A stretch of DNA of 64,000 nucleotides. Source: Chiayiivirga flava. GTDB taxonomy: Bacteria > Pseudomonadota > Gammaproteobacteria > Xanthomonadales > Xanthomonadaceae. The translations under genes and the position numbers were made by a program. This document shows positions 49,214 to 59,163 of the stretch, piece by piece. Numbering within the stretch: the first letter of the stretch is position 1; every line of letters begins with the position of its first letter. Where the stretch lies: positions 496,001-560,000 of the forward strand of contig NZ_JACHHP010000001.1 of the NCBI RefSeq assembly GCF_014202825.1, in the 5' to 3' direction. The notes beneath the pieces were generated by a model, which did no database searches, was not told where the DNA came from, and saw nothing but the letters and a program-made list of their open reading frames with translations.

Positions 49214-51652
49214 CTACTGCGACCGCAGCACCGTCATCGGATGCACGCGCGAGGCGCGCAGCGCGGGCACCAGGCACGCCACCAGCGCGATGCCGCCGAG
49301 CAGCGCCACCGCCGCGAACAGCACGCCGGGATCGCCCGCGCCCACGCCGAACAGCTGCGATGCAAGCACACGCCCCAGCGCCAGCGCACCGGCGATGCCG
49401 GCAAGCACACCGATCGCCACCAACCCCATGCCCTGCTTCATCACCTGCGACATCAGCTGCGCACCGCTGGCGCCGAGCGAGAGGCGGATGCCGAACTCGT
49501 GTCGCCGCTGCGCGACCGAATAGGCAATGGTGCCGTACAGCCCCACGGCCGCCAGCAGCAGGGCGACCCCGCCGAAGATCGTCATCAGCTGCAGGTTGAA
49601 CAGGCGCATGGCGTTGCGCTGCGCGCCGAGCGCGGCGAGCGTGCGGACTTCGAATACCGGCATCGCGGCGTCGAACTCCTTCAGCGTCCGGCGCAGCGGT
49701 TCGGCCAGCGCGCCGGGGTCGCCGCGTACCTTCAGCACCAGGTAGAACTGCGAATGGATCGAGTTGGCGGTGTGCATGAAGGCTTCGGGCAGCGGCTCGG
49801 AGTCCAGGCCCATCTGGCGTACGTCGCCGACCACGCCGACGATGGTCTTGTTGTCGCCGAGGAACTGGATCTGCCGGCCGACGGGATCCACATCGGGCAG
49901 GTACTTCTTCACGAAGGTCTCGTTCACCAGCACCTGCGTCGGGTAGCCGCCGGGATTGCGATCGGCCTCCTCGAGCAGGCGCCCTGCCACCAGCCGGATG
50001 CCGAGCGCCGGAAAGTAGCCGGGGCTGGTGAACCGCCACTGCACCCCGCGCTGCGGCTGGCCTTCCGGGACCGGATCGCGTCCGATCAGCACGACGTTGG
50101 AGCTCGCGTTGTCCATGCCCGACAGCGGCAATGCGTCGGTGAGCCCGGCCACCTCGACGCCCGGCAGAGCGCTCACGCGTTCGAGCAGCGCGTCCAGGCG
50201 CGCGCCCACCGCGATCGTGTTGCGCTTGTAGGCGGCTTCGAAATCCTCGTCCGGACGTTGCGCGCCGGCGGGCAAGGCGATCGCGGCAGTGAGCACCGGG
50301 TCGAGATCGATGCCGTCGTCGACCTGGCCCAGGCGCGACAGGCTCGCGATCATCAGTCCCGCGCCAACGAGCAGCGTGAGCGACAGCGCCACTTCGGCAA
50401 CCACGAGAACCGAACGTGTGCGGCTGCGCGCACGACCGCCGCTGCCGCTGCGTCCCTCCTCCTGCAGCGCGCCGGCCGGCGCCACCGCGGCGCTGCGCCA
50501 CGCCGGCCACAGCGAGAACAGCAGCACGGTGCACGCCGACACGCCCATGCCGAGGCCGACCACGGTGAAGTCGACGCCCGGCGTGGCGTGGCTGGGCATC
50601 AGATCCGGCGCACCGGCCAGCAGCAGCGGTACCGCAACGGCCGCGAGCGCGACCCCGAGCACGCCGCCGACGAGCGCGATCACCAGCGCCTCGGCCAGCA
50701 CGCTGCGCACGAGACGACGGCGCCCCGCACCCAGCGCCGACCGCACCGCGAGTTCGCGCTGGCGCTGGTTGCCGCGGATCAGCAGCAGGTTGGCGAGGTT
50801 CGCACACGCGATCAGCAGCACCAGCGCCGCCGCGCCCGACAGCACCATCAGCGGCTGGCGCACGTTGCCGGTCAGAAGCTCCGGCAACGGCACGGTGTTC
50901 GCGGTGAGGTTGGTGTTGCTTTCCGGGTATTGCTTCTGCAGCGCGAGGTTCAGCGTGTGCAGCGCAGCCGTCGCCGTCTCCGCGTCGACCCCGTCGCGCA
51001 GGCGCGCGACCACGTGGATCGAGTTGTAGTCGCGCCCGAGCTGGCTCGCCGGCAAATACGTCGGCACGAAGAGCTGCGCGCTGCCCGGGAAACGGAAGCG
51101 CGCCGGCGTCACGCCGGTGACGCGGTAGCTTTCGCCGTCGAGCACGATGTCGCGCCCGACGATCGCGGGATCGGCGCCGAAGCGCTGTGTCCACAGCGCA
51201 TGCGTCAGCACGGCGACGCGTGTGTTGGCCCGCTCTTCGTCGACCCCGAAGTAACGTCCCACTTCCGGCGCGAGGTCCATCACCGTCCAGAATTCCGGCG
51301 AAACGCGGATCGCCGAAAGGCGCTCGGCATCGCCGCTGCCGGTGAGCGTCAGCACGCCGCCGGTGAAGCCGGCGACGGCCGAGTACACGTCGGCGGTGCC
51401 CTTCTGCCAGTCGAACAGCAGCGGCCGCGAGATCGGTCCACCGTACGGCGGCTGTTCGCGCGTGATGCGGACGATGCGTTCGGCCTGCGGATACGGCAGC
51501 GGCGACAGCAGCGTGCCGTTGACCACGCTGTAGATCGCGCTGACGCTGCCGATGCCCAGCGCGAGCGTCAGCACGGCGACGATGAAGAAACCCGGTTTTG
51601 CGAACAGGTTGCGCGTGGCGAGACGCAGGTCGCGGACGATGGCGTCGAGCAT
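49214..51652 (-). CDS. Duplicated MacB/FtsX-type ABC permease 2
   Basis: An 812-aa permease of the same type. It starts RDLRLATRNLFAKPGFF, with the first helix FIVAVLTLALGIGSVSAIYSV, a first periplasmic half with the WTQRFGADPAIVGRDIVLDG segment, the helix VLLIACANLANLLLIRG, a linker rich in Gly/Arg near 420, a second half with VNETFVKKYLPDVDPVG, and final helices up to RASRVHPMTVLRSQ. It is 56 bp after permease 3. Start chosen at 51652, where the family N-terminus begins. Confidence 0.9.
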   Translation of the reverse strand: MLDAIVRDLRLATRNLFAKPGFFIVAVLTLALGIGSVSAIYSVVNGTLLSPLPYPQAERIVRITREQPPYGGPISRPLLFDWQKGTADVYSAVAGFTGGVLTLTGSGDAERLSAIRVSPEFWTVMDLAPEVGRYFGVDEERANTRVAVLTHALWTQRFGADPAIVGRDIVLDGESYRVTGVTPARFRFPGSAQLFVPTYLPASQLGRDYNSIHVVARLRDGVDAETATAALHTLNLALQKQYPESNTNLTANTVPLPELLTGNVRQPLMVLSGAAALVLLIACANLANLLLIRGNQRQRELAVRSALGAGRRRLVRSVLAEALVIALVGGVLGVALAAVAVPLLLAGAPDLMPSHATPGVDFTVVGLGMGVSACTVLLFSLWPAWRSAAVAPAGALQEEGRSGSGGRARSRTRSVLVVAEVALSLTLLVGAGLMIASLSRLGQVDDGIDLDPVLTAAIALPAGAQRPDEDFEAAYKRNTIAVGARLDALLERVSALPGVEVAGLTDALPLSGMDNASSNVVLIGRDPVPEGQPQRGVQWRFTSPGYFPALGIRLVAGRLLEEADRNPGGYPTQVLVNETFVKKYLPDVDPVGRQIQFLGDNKTIVGVVGDVRQMGLDSEPLPEAFMHTANSIHSQFYLVLKVRGDPGALAEPLRRTLKEFDAAMPVFEVRTLAALGAQRNAMRLFNLQLMTIFGGVALLLAAVGLYGTIAYSVAQRRHEFGIRLSLGASGAQLMSQVMKQGMGLVAIGVLAGIAGALALGRVLASQLFGVGAGDPGVLFAAVALLGGIALVACLVPALRASRVHPMTVLRSQ

Positions 51653-51708
51653 GGGGCGGCTCCGGAAACGTGCGAATGGATGGACGGAACGATGCGGACG
51701 CGCGCGGA

Positions 51709-54138
51709 TCAGTCGCTGCGCAACGCATCCATCGGCGAGGCCCGTGCGGCGCGCAGCGTGGGCACCGCACACGCGGCGAGTGCCACCAGCGCCAGCACCG
51801 CCGCCACGCTGCCGAGCACCAGCGGATCCGCCGCGCCGACGCCGTAGAGCTGGCTCGCGATCGCGCGCCCGAGCAGCAGCGCGCCGACGAGCCCGACGAC
51901 CAGGCCCGGCACGATCATGCGCAGGCCCGCGCCGAGCATGAGCCGATGCACGTCGACCGCACGCGCGCCGATGGCCTGGCGCAGGCCGATCTCGCGCCGG
52001 CGCTGGCCGACCGAATAGGCGATCACGCCGTACAGGCCGATCGCCGACAGCAGCAGCGCCACGCCAGCGAACACGCTCATCAGCGTCATGTTGAAGCGGC
52101 GCATCGCGGTGGTCCGTGCCATCACCTCGTCCATGGTGCGGATCGAGAACACGGGCGCGTCGGGCACCGTCTCGCGCAAGGCGTCGCGCAGCATCGGCGC
52201 GAACGCCATCGCGTCGCCATCGACGGCCACCGCGAGCGCGAGTTCGCCCATCGGCGCGTTGCGCACCGGGAAATAGACTTCGGCGATGGTGTCCTGGTCG
52301 AGGCCCTGCTGGCGCACGTCTTCCACCACGCCGACGATGGTTTTCTCCGAACCGTCGTACACGGTCACCTGGCGGCCGAGCGCATCGGCGCCACCGAGGT
52401 AAGTGTCGACGAAGGTGCGGTTGACCAGCATGTCGGTCGGGAACAGTGCCTGGCTGCCGTCGTGTGCCTCGAATGCGCGACCGGCGTCGACATCGATGCC
52501 GAATGTCGCGAAATAATCCGGTCCGACGAAGCGGAACACGGCCAGCGTGGCCTCCTCGATCGGATGGCCGACCACCTCGAAGCTGCCGCTCCAGCCGGTG
52601 TCGCCCGACACCGGCAACTCGTCGGTGAAGGCCACCGACCGCACGCCGGGCAAGGCGCGCAGCCGCGCCTCGATGGCCGCGAGCATCGGATCGAGTGCGG
52701 CCCTGGCGTTGGTGGCGGTGACATCGAATGTTTCGCCCGGCGCGCGCACCGGCATCGGCAACGACACACGCGCGGTGATCACCTGCGCCGATGCGACACC
52801 GGGATCGACCTCGCCGAGGCGGCGCAGGCTGTCGATCAGCAGACCGGCGCCGGCCAGCAGCGTGAGCGCCACCGCGATCTCGGCGGACACCAGCGCGGCG
52901 CGCGCACGCATCTGGCGGCGGCTGCCGGTCTGGCTGCGCGACGCGCCCTGCAAGGCCTGCGCAGGATCGACGCCGGCCGCGCGCCAGCCCGGCCACGCGC
53001 CGAACAGCAGCAGCGTGGCGAGCGCCACGCCCGCCGTGACCGCCACCACGCGCAGATCGACCTGCGGGTGGTTGAAGGCCGGCAGCAGGTCCGGCGCGAG
53101 CGAGAGCAGCGCCTGCGTCGCCGGTTGCGCCACGAGCAGCGCCGCCAGCGTGCCGACGCCGGCGATCAGCAGCGATTCGGCCATCACCTCGCGCAGCAGG
53201 CGCATGCGACCCGCGCCCATCGCGCGCCGCAGCGCCAGCTCCTGCGTGCGGGCCTGCGCCCGCGCGAGCATCAGGTTGGCGAGATTGGCGCACGCGATCA
53301 GCAGCACCAGCGCCGACGCGCCGAGCAGCACCGCGAGCGGCGCACGCACGCGTGCACCGACCAGCGCAGGCAGCGGCTCGATGCGCGCGGTCAGCCCGGT
53401 GTGGTTGTCCGGAAATTCCTTGGCCTGCCACTGCGTCACGCGCGCCATCGCCGCGTCCGCCTGTGCAACGCCGGCGCCCGGCGCGAGCCGTGCGATCACG
53501 CTGTAGCTGTTGCTGCCGCGACCCGCGCCGTTGGCCGGCACGAAGGTAGGCGTCCACACCTGCGCGTCGGACGGATAGCGGAAGCCCGCTGCGGCGACGC
53601 CGACGATGCGTGTCGCCACGCCGTCGATCTGAATCTCCCGACCGAGGATCGCGGGATCGGCGTCGAAGCGGTTGCGCCACAACGCATCGCCGATCACGGC
53701 GACACGTTCGTTGCGGGTCTCTTCCTCGTCGCCGAACGCGCGGCCGAGGGCGACGGGCTGCCCGAACACGTCCCAGAAGCCCGGCGTCACCGCATACCCC
53801 GTGAGTCGTTCCGCCTCGCCCTGCCCGCGCAGCACCGCGGTGCGGCCGACAAAGGCACCGAAGGCATCGAACACCTCGCTGCCGGCGTCCTGCCATTCCT
53901 TGAACATCGGCGCCGACACCGGCGACGAGGTCACCGGCGGTTGCTCGCGCATCACGCGCACGATGCGGTCGGCGTGTGCAAACGGCAGCGGCTTGAGCAG
54001 CACCGCGTCGTACACCGTGAAGATCGCGGCCACCGCGCCGACGCCCAGCGCCAGCGTCAGCACCGCGGTGGCGAAGAAGCCGGGACGCTGGCGCAGAGAG
54101 CGCGCGGCGATACGCAGGTCGTGCAGGAGGGAGGCCAT
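51709..54138 (-). CDS. Duplicated MacB/FtsX-type ABC permease 3
   Basis: An 809-aa permease. N-terminus LLHDLRIAARSLRQRPGFF, first helix ATAVLTLALGVGAVAAIFTV, ALWRNRFDADPAILGREIQI in the first periplasmic half, VLLIACANLANLMLARAQAR at the fold between halves, VNRTFVDTYLGGADALG in the second, and the C-terminal RAARASPMDALRSD. It is closely similar in layout to permease 2, which suggests local duplication. 134 bp separate it from permease 4 upstream. Confidence 0.9.
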   Translation of the reverse strand: MASLLHDLRIAARSLRQRPGFFATAVLTLALGVGAVAAIFTVYDAVLLKPLPFAHADRIVRVMREQPPVTSSPVSAPMFKEWQDAGSEVFDAFGAFVGRTAVLRGQGEAERLTGYAVTPGFWDVFGQPVALGRAFGDEEETRNERVAVIGDALWRNRFDADPAILGREIQIDGVATRIVGVAAAGFRYPSDAQVWTPTFVPANGAGRGSNSYSVIARLAPGAGVAQADAAMARVTQWQAKEFPDNHTGLTARIEPLPALVGARVRAPLAVLLGASALVLLIACANLANLMLARAQARTQELALRRAMGAGRMRLLREVMAESLLIAGVGTLAALLVAQPATQALLSLAPDLLPAFNHPQVDLRVVAVTAGVALATLLLFGAWPGWRAAGVDPAQALQGASRSQTGSRRQMRARAALVSAEIAVALTLLAGAGLLIDSLRRLGEVDPGVASAQVITARVSLPMPVRAPGETFDVTATNARAALDPMLAAIEARLRALPGVRSVAFTDELPVSGDTGWSGSFEVVGHPIEEATLAVFRFVGPDYFATFGIDVDAGRAFEAHDGSQALFPTDMLVNRTFVDTYLGGADALGRQVTVYDGSEKTIVGVVEDVRQQGLDQDTIAEVYFPVRNAPMGELALAVAVDGDAMAFAPMLRDALRETVPDAPVFSIRTMDEVMARTTAMRRFNMTLMSVFAGVALLLSAIGLYGVIAYSVGQRRREIGLRQAIGARAVDVHRLMLGAGLRMIVPGLVVGLVGALLLGRAIASQLYGVGAADPLVLGSVAAVLALVALAACAVPTLRAARASPMDALRSD

Positions 54139-54272
54139 CGGATCGGTCCTGTCGCTATGCAGTCAGAGGGTCGACGCGCCACGCGCGTCGTCGGGGCGCA
54201 ACGCTCGCGACCGCTGCACGCGCACGATCGCGGCCAGCGCGCCTGCGGTCTCCGGTTTGCGGCGCGACGGTG

Positions 54273-56774
54273 TCATTCGTAACGCAGTGCGTTCATGGGA
54301 TCGGTACGCGCGGCGCGGCGTGCGGGCAGGTAGCCGGCGGCGAACACCACGGCGGCGAGCAGCACGACGCATGCGATCAACACGAGCGGATCGTAGGCCT
54401 CCAGCCCGAACAGCAGCGCCTTCGCGGCCTGTCCGAGGCCGATCGCGGCGAGCAGCCCGACCACGCCGCCGATCACGCCCATGCGTGCGATCTGGCGCAA
54501 CACCATGCCGCGCAGCCGTGCCGGCGGCGCCCCGAGCGCCAGCCGCAGGCCGATCTCGCGCCTGCGCTGCGCCACGGTGTACGAGAGCACGCCGTACAGG
54601 CCAGTGGCCGCGAGCAGCGTCGCGAGCAAGGCGAACGCGGCCGACAGCATGCCGACGAGTCGCTCGGCAAAGGTGTTGTCGCGGATCTGTTCGGTGACGG
54701 TGGCGAGATCCTCGATCGGCAGGTTGGCGTCCATGCGCGCCACCGCGGCACGGATCGCGGTGGCCTGCTGGCCGGGATCGAGCGCGGTGCGCACGTAGAA
54801 CACCATCTCGCCGACACGGTCGTTCTGGCGGTTGGCGAGGAACACCAGCGGCGGCGTCTCGCTTCTCACGCCGCTGTAGGCCGCGTTCTTCGCGAGGCCG
54901 ACGATCTCGATGTCGAGGTTCTCGCTCTGGCCGATGGCCATGCGCTTGCCGACCGGATTCACGCCCAGGCCGAAGCGCTCGGCGAATTTCTCGTTGACGA
55001 TGGCGACCTTCGGCGCCGTGATCGCATCGCTCTCGGCAAACTCGCGCCCGGCCAGCAGCGGCATGCCGACGGTGGCGAAGAAGCCGGGGCCGACTTCGTT
55101 GCGCATCGCGTCCATGTCTTCGCCCGGCGCCATCACGTAGTCCTGCACCGAGACGTTGTTGCCGGTTTCGCTGTTGGACAGCAGGCGCGTGGTCGACGAA
55201 CCGATGCCGGTGACGCCGGGCAAGGCGCCGATATCGCGTTCGATGCGGTCGAACACCTGGCGCGATTGCGCAGGTTCGTAGCCGTTCAACTGCGGCGAGA
55301 CGGCGAAGGCCAGCAGCGATTCGGTGCGCAAGCCGAGGTCGACGCGCGAAAGATTTGCAAGACTCTGCGTGAACAAACCTGCGAGCACCAGCAGCGCCAT
55401 CGAGAACGCGATCTGCACCACCACCAGCGCGTTGCGGAAACGCGCGGTGGCGCGGCCACCGCCGGGCTGGCCGGAAGTGCCGCGCAGCACGTTCATCGGC
55501 GAGGTGCGCGCGAGCTGCAGCGCGGGGAACACGCCGAACACCAGCACCGTGCCGAGCGCGGCGACGAAGGCGAAGCCGATCGCCGCCGGCATCAGCGTCA
55601 GGCTGCCCCCGTCCGACTCCGGCATCATGCCGGCCAGCACGTGCAGGCCGGCATAGGCCACCGGCACCGCGAGCACGGCGCCGGCGAACGCCAGCAACAC
55701 CGCTTCCCACAGCAGTTGCGTGAGCAGGCGGCGCTGGCTGGCGCCGATGGCAGCGCGCACGGCCATCTCCGCCATGCGGCCCGCGCCGCGCGCAAGCTGC
55801 AGGTTGGCGATGTTGACGCAGGCGATCAGCAGCACCAGCAGCGCCACGGCGAGCAGCATCAGCAGCGGCGCGGTGGCTTCCGCCGGTGCCGTGCTCTGGC
55901 CGCGTTCGCCGGGCGAGAGCACGAGCTCGCGCGCGAGGAACTGTTCGAGCGCCGTGCCGCTCATGTTCTGGATGGGCGCTTCGACGTCGGCGAGGATGGC
56001 GCGGAACGGCGCATTCCAGCGTTCCTGCGCCTGCTGCAGCGTCACGCCCGGCGCGAGCCGTGCGAAGAGATACACCCAGTGGAACTGGCGGTTGTCGTGA
56101 TTGGGCAGGTTGCGCTCGTCCGCCGACCATTTCAGCGTGATCGGCACGAACACCGCCGGACGCGAACCGATGGTGGTGCCTTCGAAGCCCTCGGGCGCCA
56201 CGCCGACGATGGCGAGCGGCGTGCCGTTGACGAGCAGCGTCTGTCCGAGCACGCCCGGATCGGCGCCGAGCGTGTTGCGCCAGTACGCGTGGCTGAGCAC
56301 CACGCCGTCGGCGCGCCCGGGGGCGGTGTCGTCGTTGCGATCGAGCAGGCGGCCGAGTGCGGGCGCGAGGCCAAGCACGGGGAAGTAGCTGCCCGAGACG
56401 ACGCTGCCGGTGGTGTTGGAGGTCTTGCCGCGGTACGACAGGTTCACCGCGATCTCGCGGTGTGCGGCGAGCGTGGCGATGCCCTCCTGCCTGGCTTCGA
56501 GGTCGCGGAACAACGGGTAGCTGAAGATCGCATCGCTGCGGCCGGCGTTGTTCGACGTGCTCCAGCCCTGCTTGGGGCCCGGCGACGACAGGTTCACCAG
56601 CTCGCCCGGCTGCTGCACCGGGATCGGACGCAGCAGCATCTGGTGGAACAGCGAATAGATCGCCGTGTTCGCACCGATGCCGAGCCCGAGCGTGAGGATC
56701 ACGATGACGGCGAACATCGGACGCGCGAGCAGGCCGCGCAGGCCGTAGCGGAGATCGGACAGGAACGTGGACAT
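54273..56774 (-). CDS. Duplicated MacB/FtsX-type ABC permease 4
   Basis: An 833-aa permease, the longest of the six. N-terminus FLSDLRYGLRGLLARPMF, first helix VIVILTLGLGIGANTAIYSL, a longer first periplasmic half that includes an extra acidic stretch (ILADVEAPIQNMSGTALEQF), VLLIACVNIANLQLARGAGR in the middle, VNEKFAERFGLGVNPVGKRM in the second half, and the C-terminal RRAARTDPMNALRYE. Only 12 bp lie between it and permease 5 upstream, so they share a transcript. Confidence 0.9.
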   Translation of the reverse strand: MSTFLSDLRYGLRGLLARPMFAVIVILTLGLGIGANTAIYSLFHQMLLRPIPVQQPGELVNLSSPGPKQGWSTSNNAGRSDAIFSYPLFRDLEARQEGIATLAAHREIAVNLSYRGKTSNTTGSVVSGSYFPVLGLAPALGRLLDRNDDTAPGRADGVVLSHAYWRNTLGADPGVLGQTLLVNGTPLAIVGVAPEGFEGTTIGSRPAVFVPITLKWSADERNLPNHDNRQFHWVYLFARLAPGVTLQQAQERWNAPFRAILADVEAPIQNMSGTALEQFLARELVLSPGERGQSTAPAEATAPLLMLLAVALLVLLIACVNIANLQLARGAGRMAEMAVRAAIGASQRRLLTQLLWEAVLLAFAGAVLAVPVAYAGLHVLAGMMPESDGGSLTLMPAAIGFAFVAALGTVLVFGVFPALQLARTSPMNVLRGTSGQPGGGRATARFRNALVVVQIAFSMALLVLAGLFTQSLANLSRVDLGLRTESLLAFAVSPQLNGYEPAQSRQVFDRIERDIGALPGVTGIGSSTTRLLSNSETGNNVSVQDYVMAPGEDMDAMRNEVGPGFFATVGMPLLAGREFAESDAITAPKVAIVNEKFAERFGLGVNPVGKRMAIGQSENLDIEIVGLAKNAAYSGVRSETPPLVFLANRQNDRVGEMVFYVRTALDPGQQATAIRAAVARMDANLPIEDLATVTEQIRDNTFAERLVGMLSAAFALLATLLAATGLYGVLSYTVAQRRREIGLRLALGAPPARLRGMVLRQIARMGVIGGVVGLLAAIGLGQAAKALLFGLEAYDPLVLIACVVLLAAVVFAAGYLPARRAARTDPMNALRYE

Positions 56775-56786
56775 CGTGTCGGAGAC

Positions 56787-59153
56787 CTAGACGTGCCGCA
56801 GCGCGGCCATGGGAGGAACGCGCGTGGCGCGGCGCGCGGGAACGAGGCTGGCGAGCAGCACGCAGCTGCCGAGCACGGCGGCGGTGACGAGGTAGCCGGA
56901 AACATCGTGCACGCCGATGCCGGTGACGAGGCTCGACAACCAGCGCGCGCCGCCCGCGAACAGCACCAGGCCCGCGACGACGCCGCCGATCTGCGTGGCC
57001 GCACCCTGCGCAAGCACAAGGCGGCGGATGCTGGCCGGCGACGCGCCCAGGCTCAGGCGCACGGCGAGTTCGCGCTGGCGCTCGCGCACCATGTACGCGG
57101 CGAGGCTGTAGATGCCGACCAGCGCGAGCGCGAGCGCGGCGCCGCACAGCGCGGCGAAGAGCTGCAGCGTGAAGCGGCGCAGCGCGAGCGAGTCGCCGAT
57201 CAGCGACGCCACCGGCCGCACGCTGGCCTGCGCCGCGGGTTCGACCGCGAGCACGGCCTGCACCACGCGCTGCGCGAGCGCTGCGGCGGCACCCTGCCCG
57301 CGCACGACGAAACCCGGTTCGCGCACCGTGGCACCGCGCTGCGCAGCGGCCACGTACACGGTGGCGCTGGCCGGCCGATCGAGGCCGCGCTCGCGCACGT
57401 CGTCGACGATGCCGACGATGGTGATCGCCGTCTTGTCGCCATCCATGTTGCCGTACTGGATGCGCTGACCGATGGCATCGCCGTTCGGAAAGGTGTCGCG
57501 TGCGACGCGGCGGCTGATGACGGCGACGTGCGGCTGACCGGCGACGTCGGTGGTGGCAATGTCGCGGCCTTCGCGCAGCGGCATGCCCATCGCGGCGAAG
57601 TAGCCGGCACTGACGGCGCGGTATTCGGCATAACCCGTGGTGTTTTTGCCGTCCTCGACGAGGAACTGGCCATTGGCGCCGTTGCCGGACAGCGGCAGCG
57701 CGTTCGCAAGTCCGGCGGCCTCGACGTCCGGCAGCGTGGAAAGCGATTCGCGAATGCGTTCGTATACCTGCGCGCGGCGCTCGGTGGCGAACTCCGGCGG
57801 CAGCACGACCTCGGCCATCACGTTGCCGCTCGGATCGAACCCCGGATCGACATCGAGCAGGCCGGCGAAGCTGCGCCCGAGCAGCAGCGTGGCCGCCACC
57901 AGCACGGTGGCGAGCGCGATCTGCACCGCGAGCAGGCCGCGGCGCAGGCGCAGCGACGCACGGCCGGGGCCGCCGCGCGCGCCTCCTTCGGCGAGGCTGG
58001 CGGCGGGATCGTCGCGGCCGCGCAGCATCGGCAACGCGTAGGCGCCGATGGCGAGCAGCACGGTGAGCGCGATGCACGGCAGCACCGTCTGTATTTGCAG
58101 TGCCGCGTCGGCGATGCCCGGCAACTGCGCGCCGACCATGCTGCCGAACAGGCGCAGGGTCGCGAGTGCGGCCGCCACGCCGACGACGGCGGCCGCCAGT
58201 CCGAGGCAAACACCTTCGGCCAGTGCGCCGCGCAGCAGACGCGAACGCGCGGCGCCGAGCGCGGCGCGCACCGCAAGCTCGTGGCCACGCGCGAGATGCC
58301 GCGCGAGCGCAAGATTGGCGACATTGCCCGCCGCAGCCGCCAGCAGCAGCGACGCGGCGAACAGCAGCGCCCACAGCACCGGCTTCGCACGTGCACCCAG
58401 GTCTTCTTTCAGGCCGACGATGCCGAAGCTCGCGAGGTCGATGTCGCCCGCATGCTCCTTCGCCAGCACGCGGCCGATCGCATCGGCATCGCTGCGCGCC
58501 TGCGCCGGCGTCACGCCCGCGGCGAGGCGGCCGATGGCGTCGAAGTTGTGTGCGGTGCGCGAGCGCTGTTCGCCGAACAGGCCCATCGGGAACCACACCT
58601 GCGCGTCGGCGGGAAAGGCGAGCTCGTCCGGAATCACGCCGACCACGTCGAGCGTCATGTCCCACACGGTGAGGCGTGCGCCGTCGAGGGTCGCGCGGTT
58701 GCCGAGTGCCTCGCGCCACACGCGTTCGCTCACCCACGCGACCTGCGCCTTGTCCAGATCCGGCGTGAGCGCGCGGCCCTGCGGTACGACACCGAGTGTC
58801 TCGAAGAACCGCGGCGTCACGCCGTAGCTGCCGAGCTTGCGCGTGCCGCTGTCGAAATAGACGCTCGCCGTGTCGCCGCCATAGCCGGCCAGCGATTCGA
58901 TGCCGCCGTGGCGCGCCTGCAGGTCGACGAAGTTCGGGCCGGCCATCGGCATCGCGCGGCCGTCGGCATTGACTTCGGTTACCGCGACGAGGCGATCGCC
59001 GTTGGCGAACGGCAGGTCGGCCACCAGCACGTGGTGGAACACCGCCGCCACCGCAAGCACCGCAGCGCAGCCGACACCGAGCGACACCAGCGCCACAAGG
59101 CCGGTGCCGCGCCACAGGGCGAGACGACGCCACGCCAGGAACAGTTCGCGCAT
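56787..59153 (-). CDS. Duplicated MacB/FtsX-type ABC permease 5, divergent
   Basis: A 788-aa permease and the most divergent of the set. The N-terminal LFLAWRRLALWRGTGL lacks the DLR..PGF signature of the others, but the first helix, the middle segment LLAAAAGNVANLALARHLAR (Cys-Ala replaced by Ala-Gly), the second-half ISRRVARDTFPNGDAIGQRI and the C-terminal RRATRVPPMAALRHV keep the layout. It starts 10 bp after permease 6, as part of the same operon. Confidence 0.88.
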   Translation of the reverse strand: MRELFLAWRRLALWRGTGLVALVSLGVGCAAVLAVAAVFHHVLVADLPFANGDRLVAVTEVNADGRAMPMAGPNFVDLQARHGGIESLAGYGGDTASVYFDSGTRKLGSYGVTPRFFETLGVVPQGRALTPDLDKAQVAWVSERVWREALGNRATLDGARLTVWDMTLDVVGVIPDELAFPADAQVWFPMGLFGEQRSRTAHNFDAIGRLAAGVTPAQARSDADAIGRVLAKEHAGDIDLASFGIVGLKEDLGARAKPVLWALLFAASLLLAAAAGNVANLALARHLARGHELAVRAALGAARSRLLRGALAEGVCLGLAAAVVGVAAALATLRLFGSMVGAQLPGIADAALQIQTVLPCIALTVLLAIGAYALPMLRGRDDPAASLAEGGARGGPGRASLRLRRGLLAVQIALATVLVAATLLLGRSFAGLLDVDPGFDPSGNVMAEVVLPPEFATERRAQVYERIRESLSTLPDVEAAGLANALPLSGNGANGQFLVEDGKNTTGYAEYRAVSAGYFAAMGMPLREGRDIATTDVAGQPHVAVISRRVARDTFPNGDAIGQRIQYGNMDGDKTAITIVGIVDDVRERGLDRPASATVYVAAAQRGATVREPGFVVRGQGAAAALAQRVVQAVLAVEPAAQASVRPVASLIGDSLALRRFTLQLFAALCGAALALALVGIYSLAAYMVRERQRELAVRLSLGASPASIRRLVLAQGAATQIGGVVAGLVLFAGGARWLSSLVTGIGVHDVSGYLVTAAVLGSCVLLASLVPARRATRVPPMAALRHV

Positions 59154-59163
59154 GGTCAGGCCC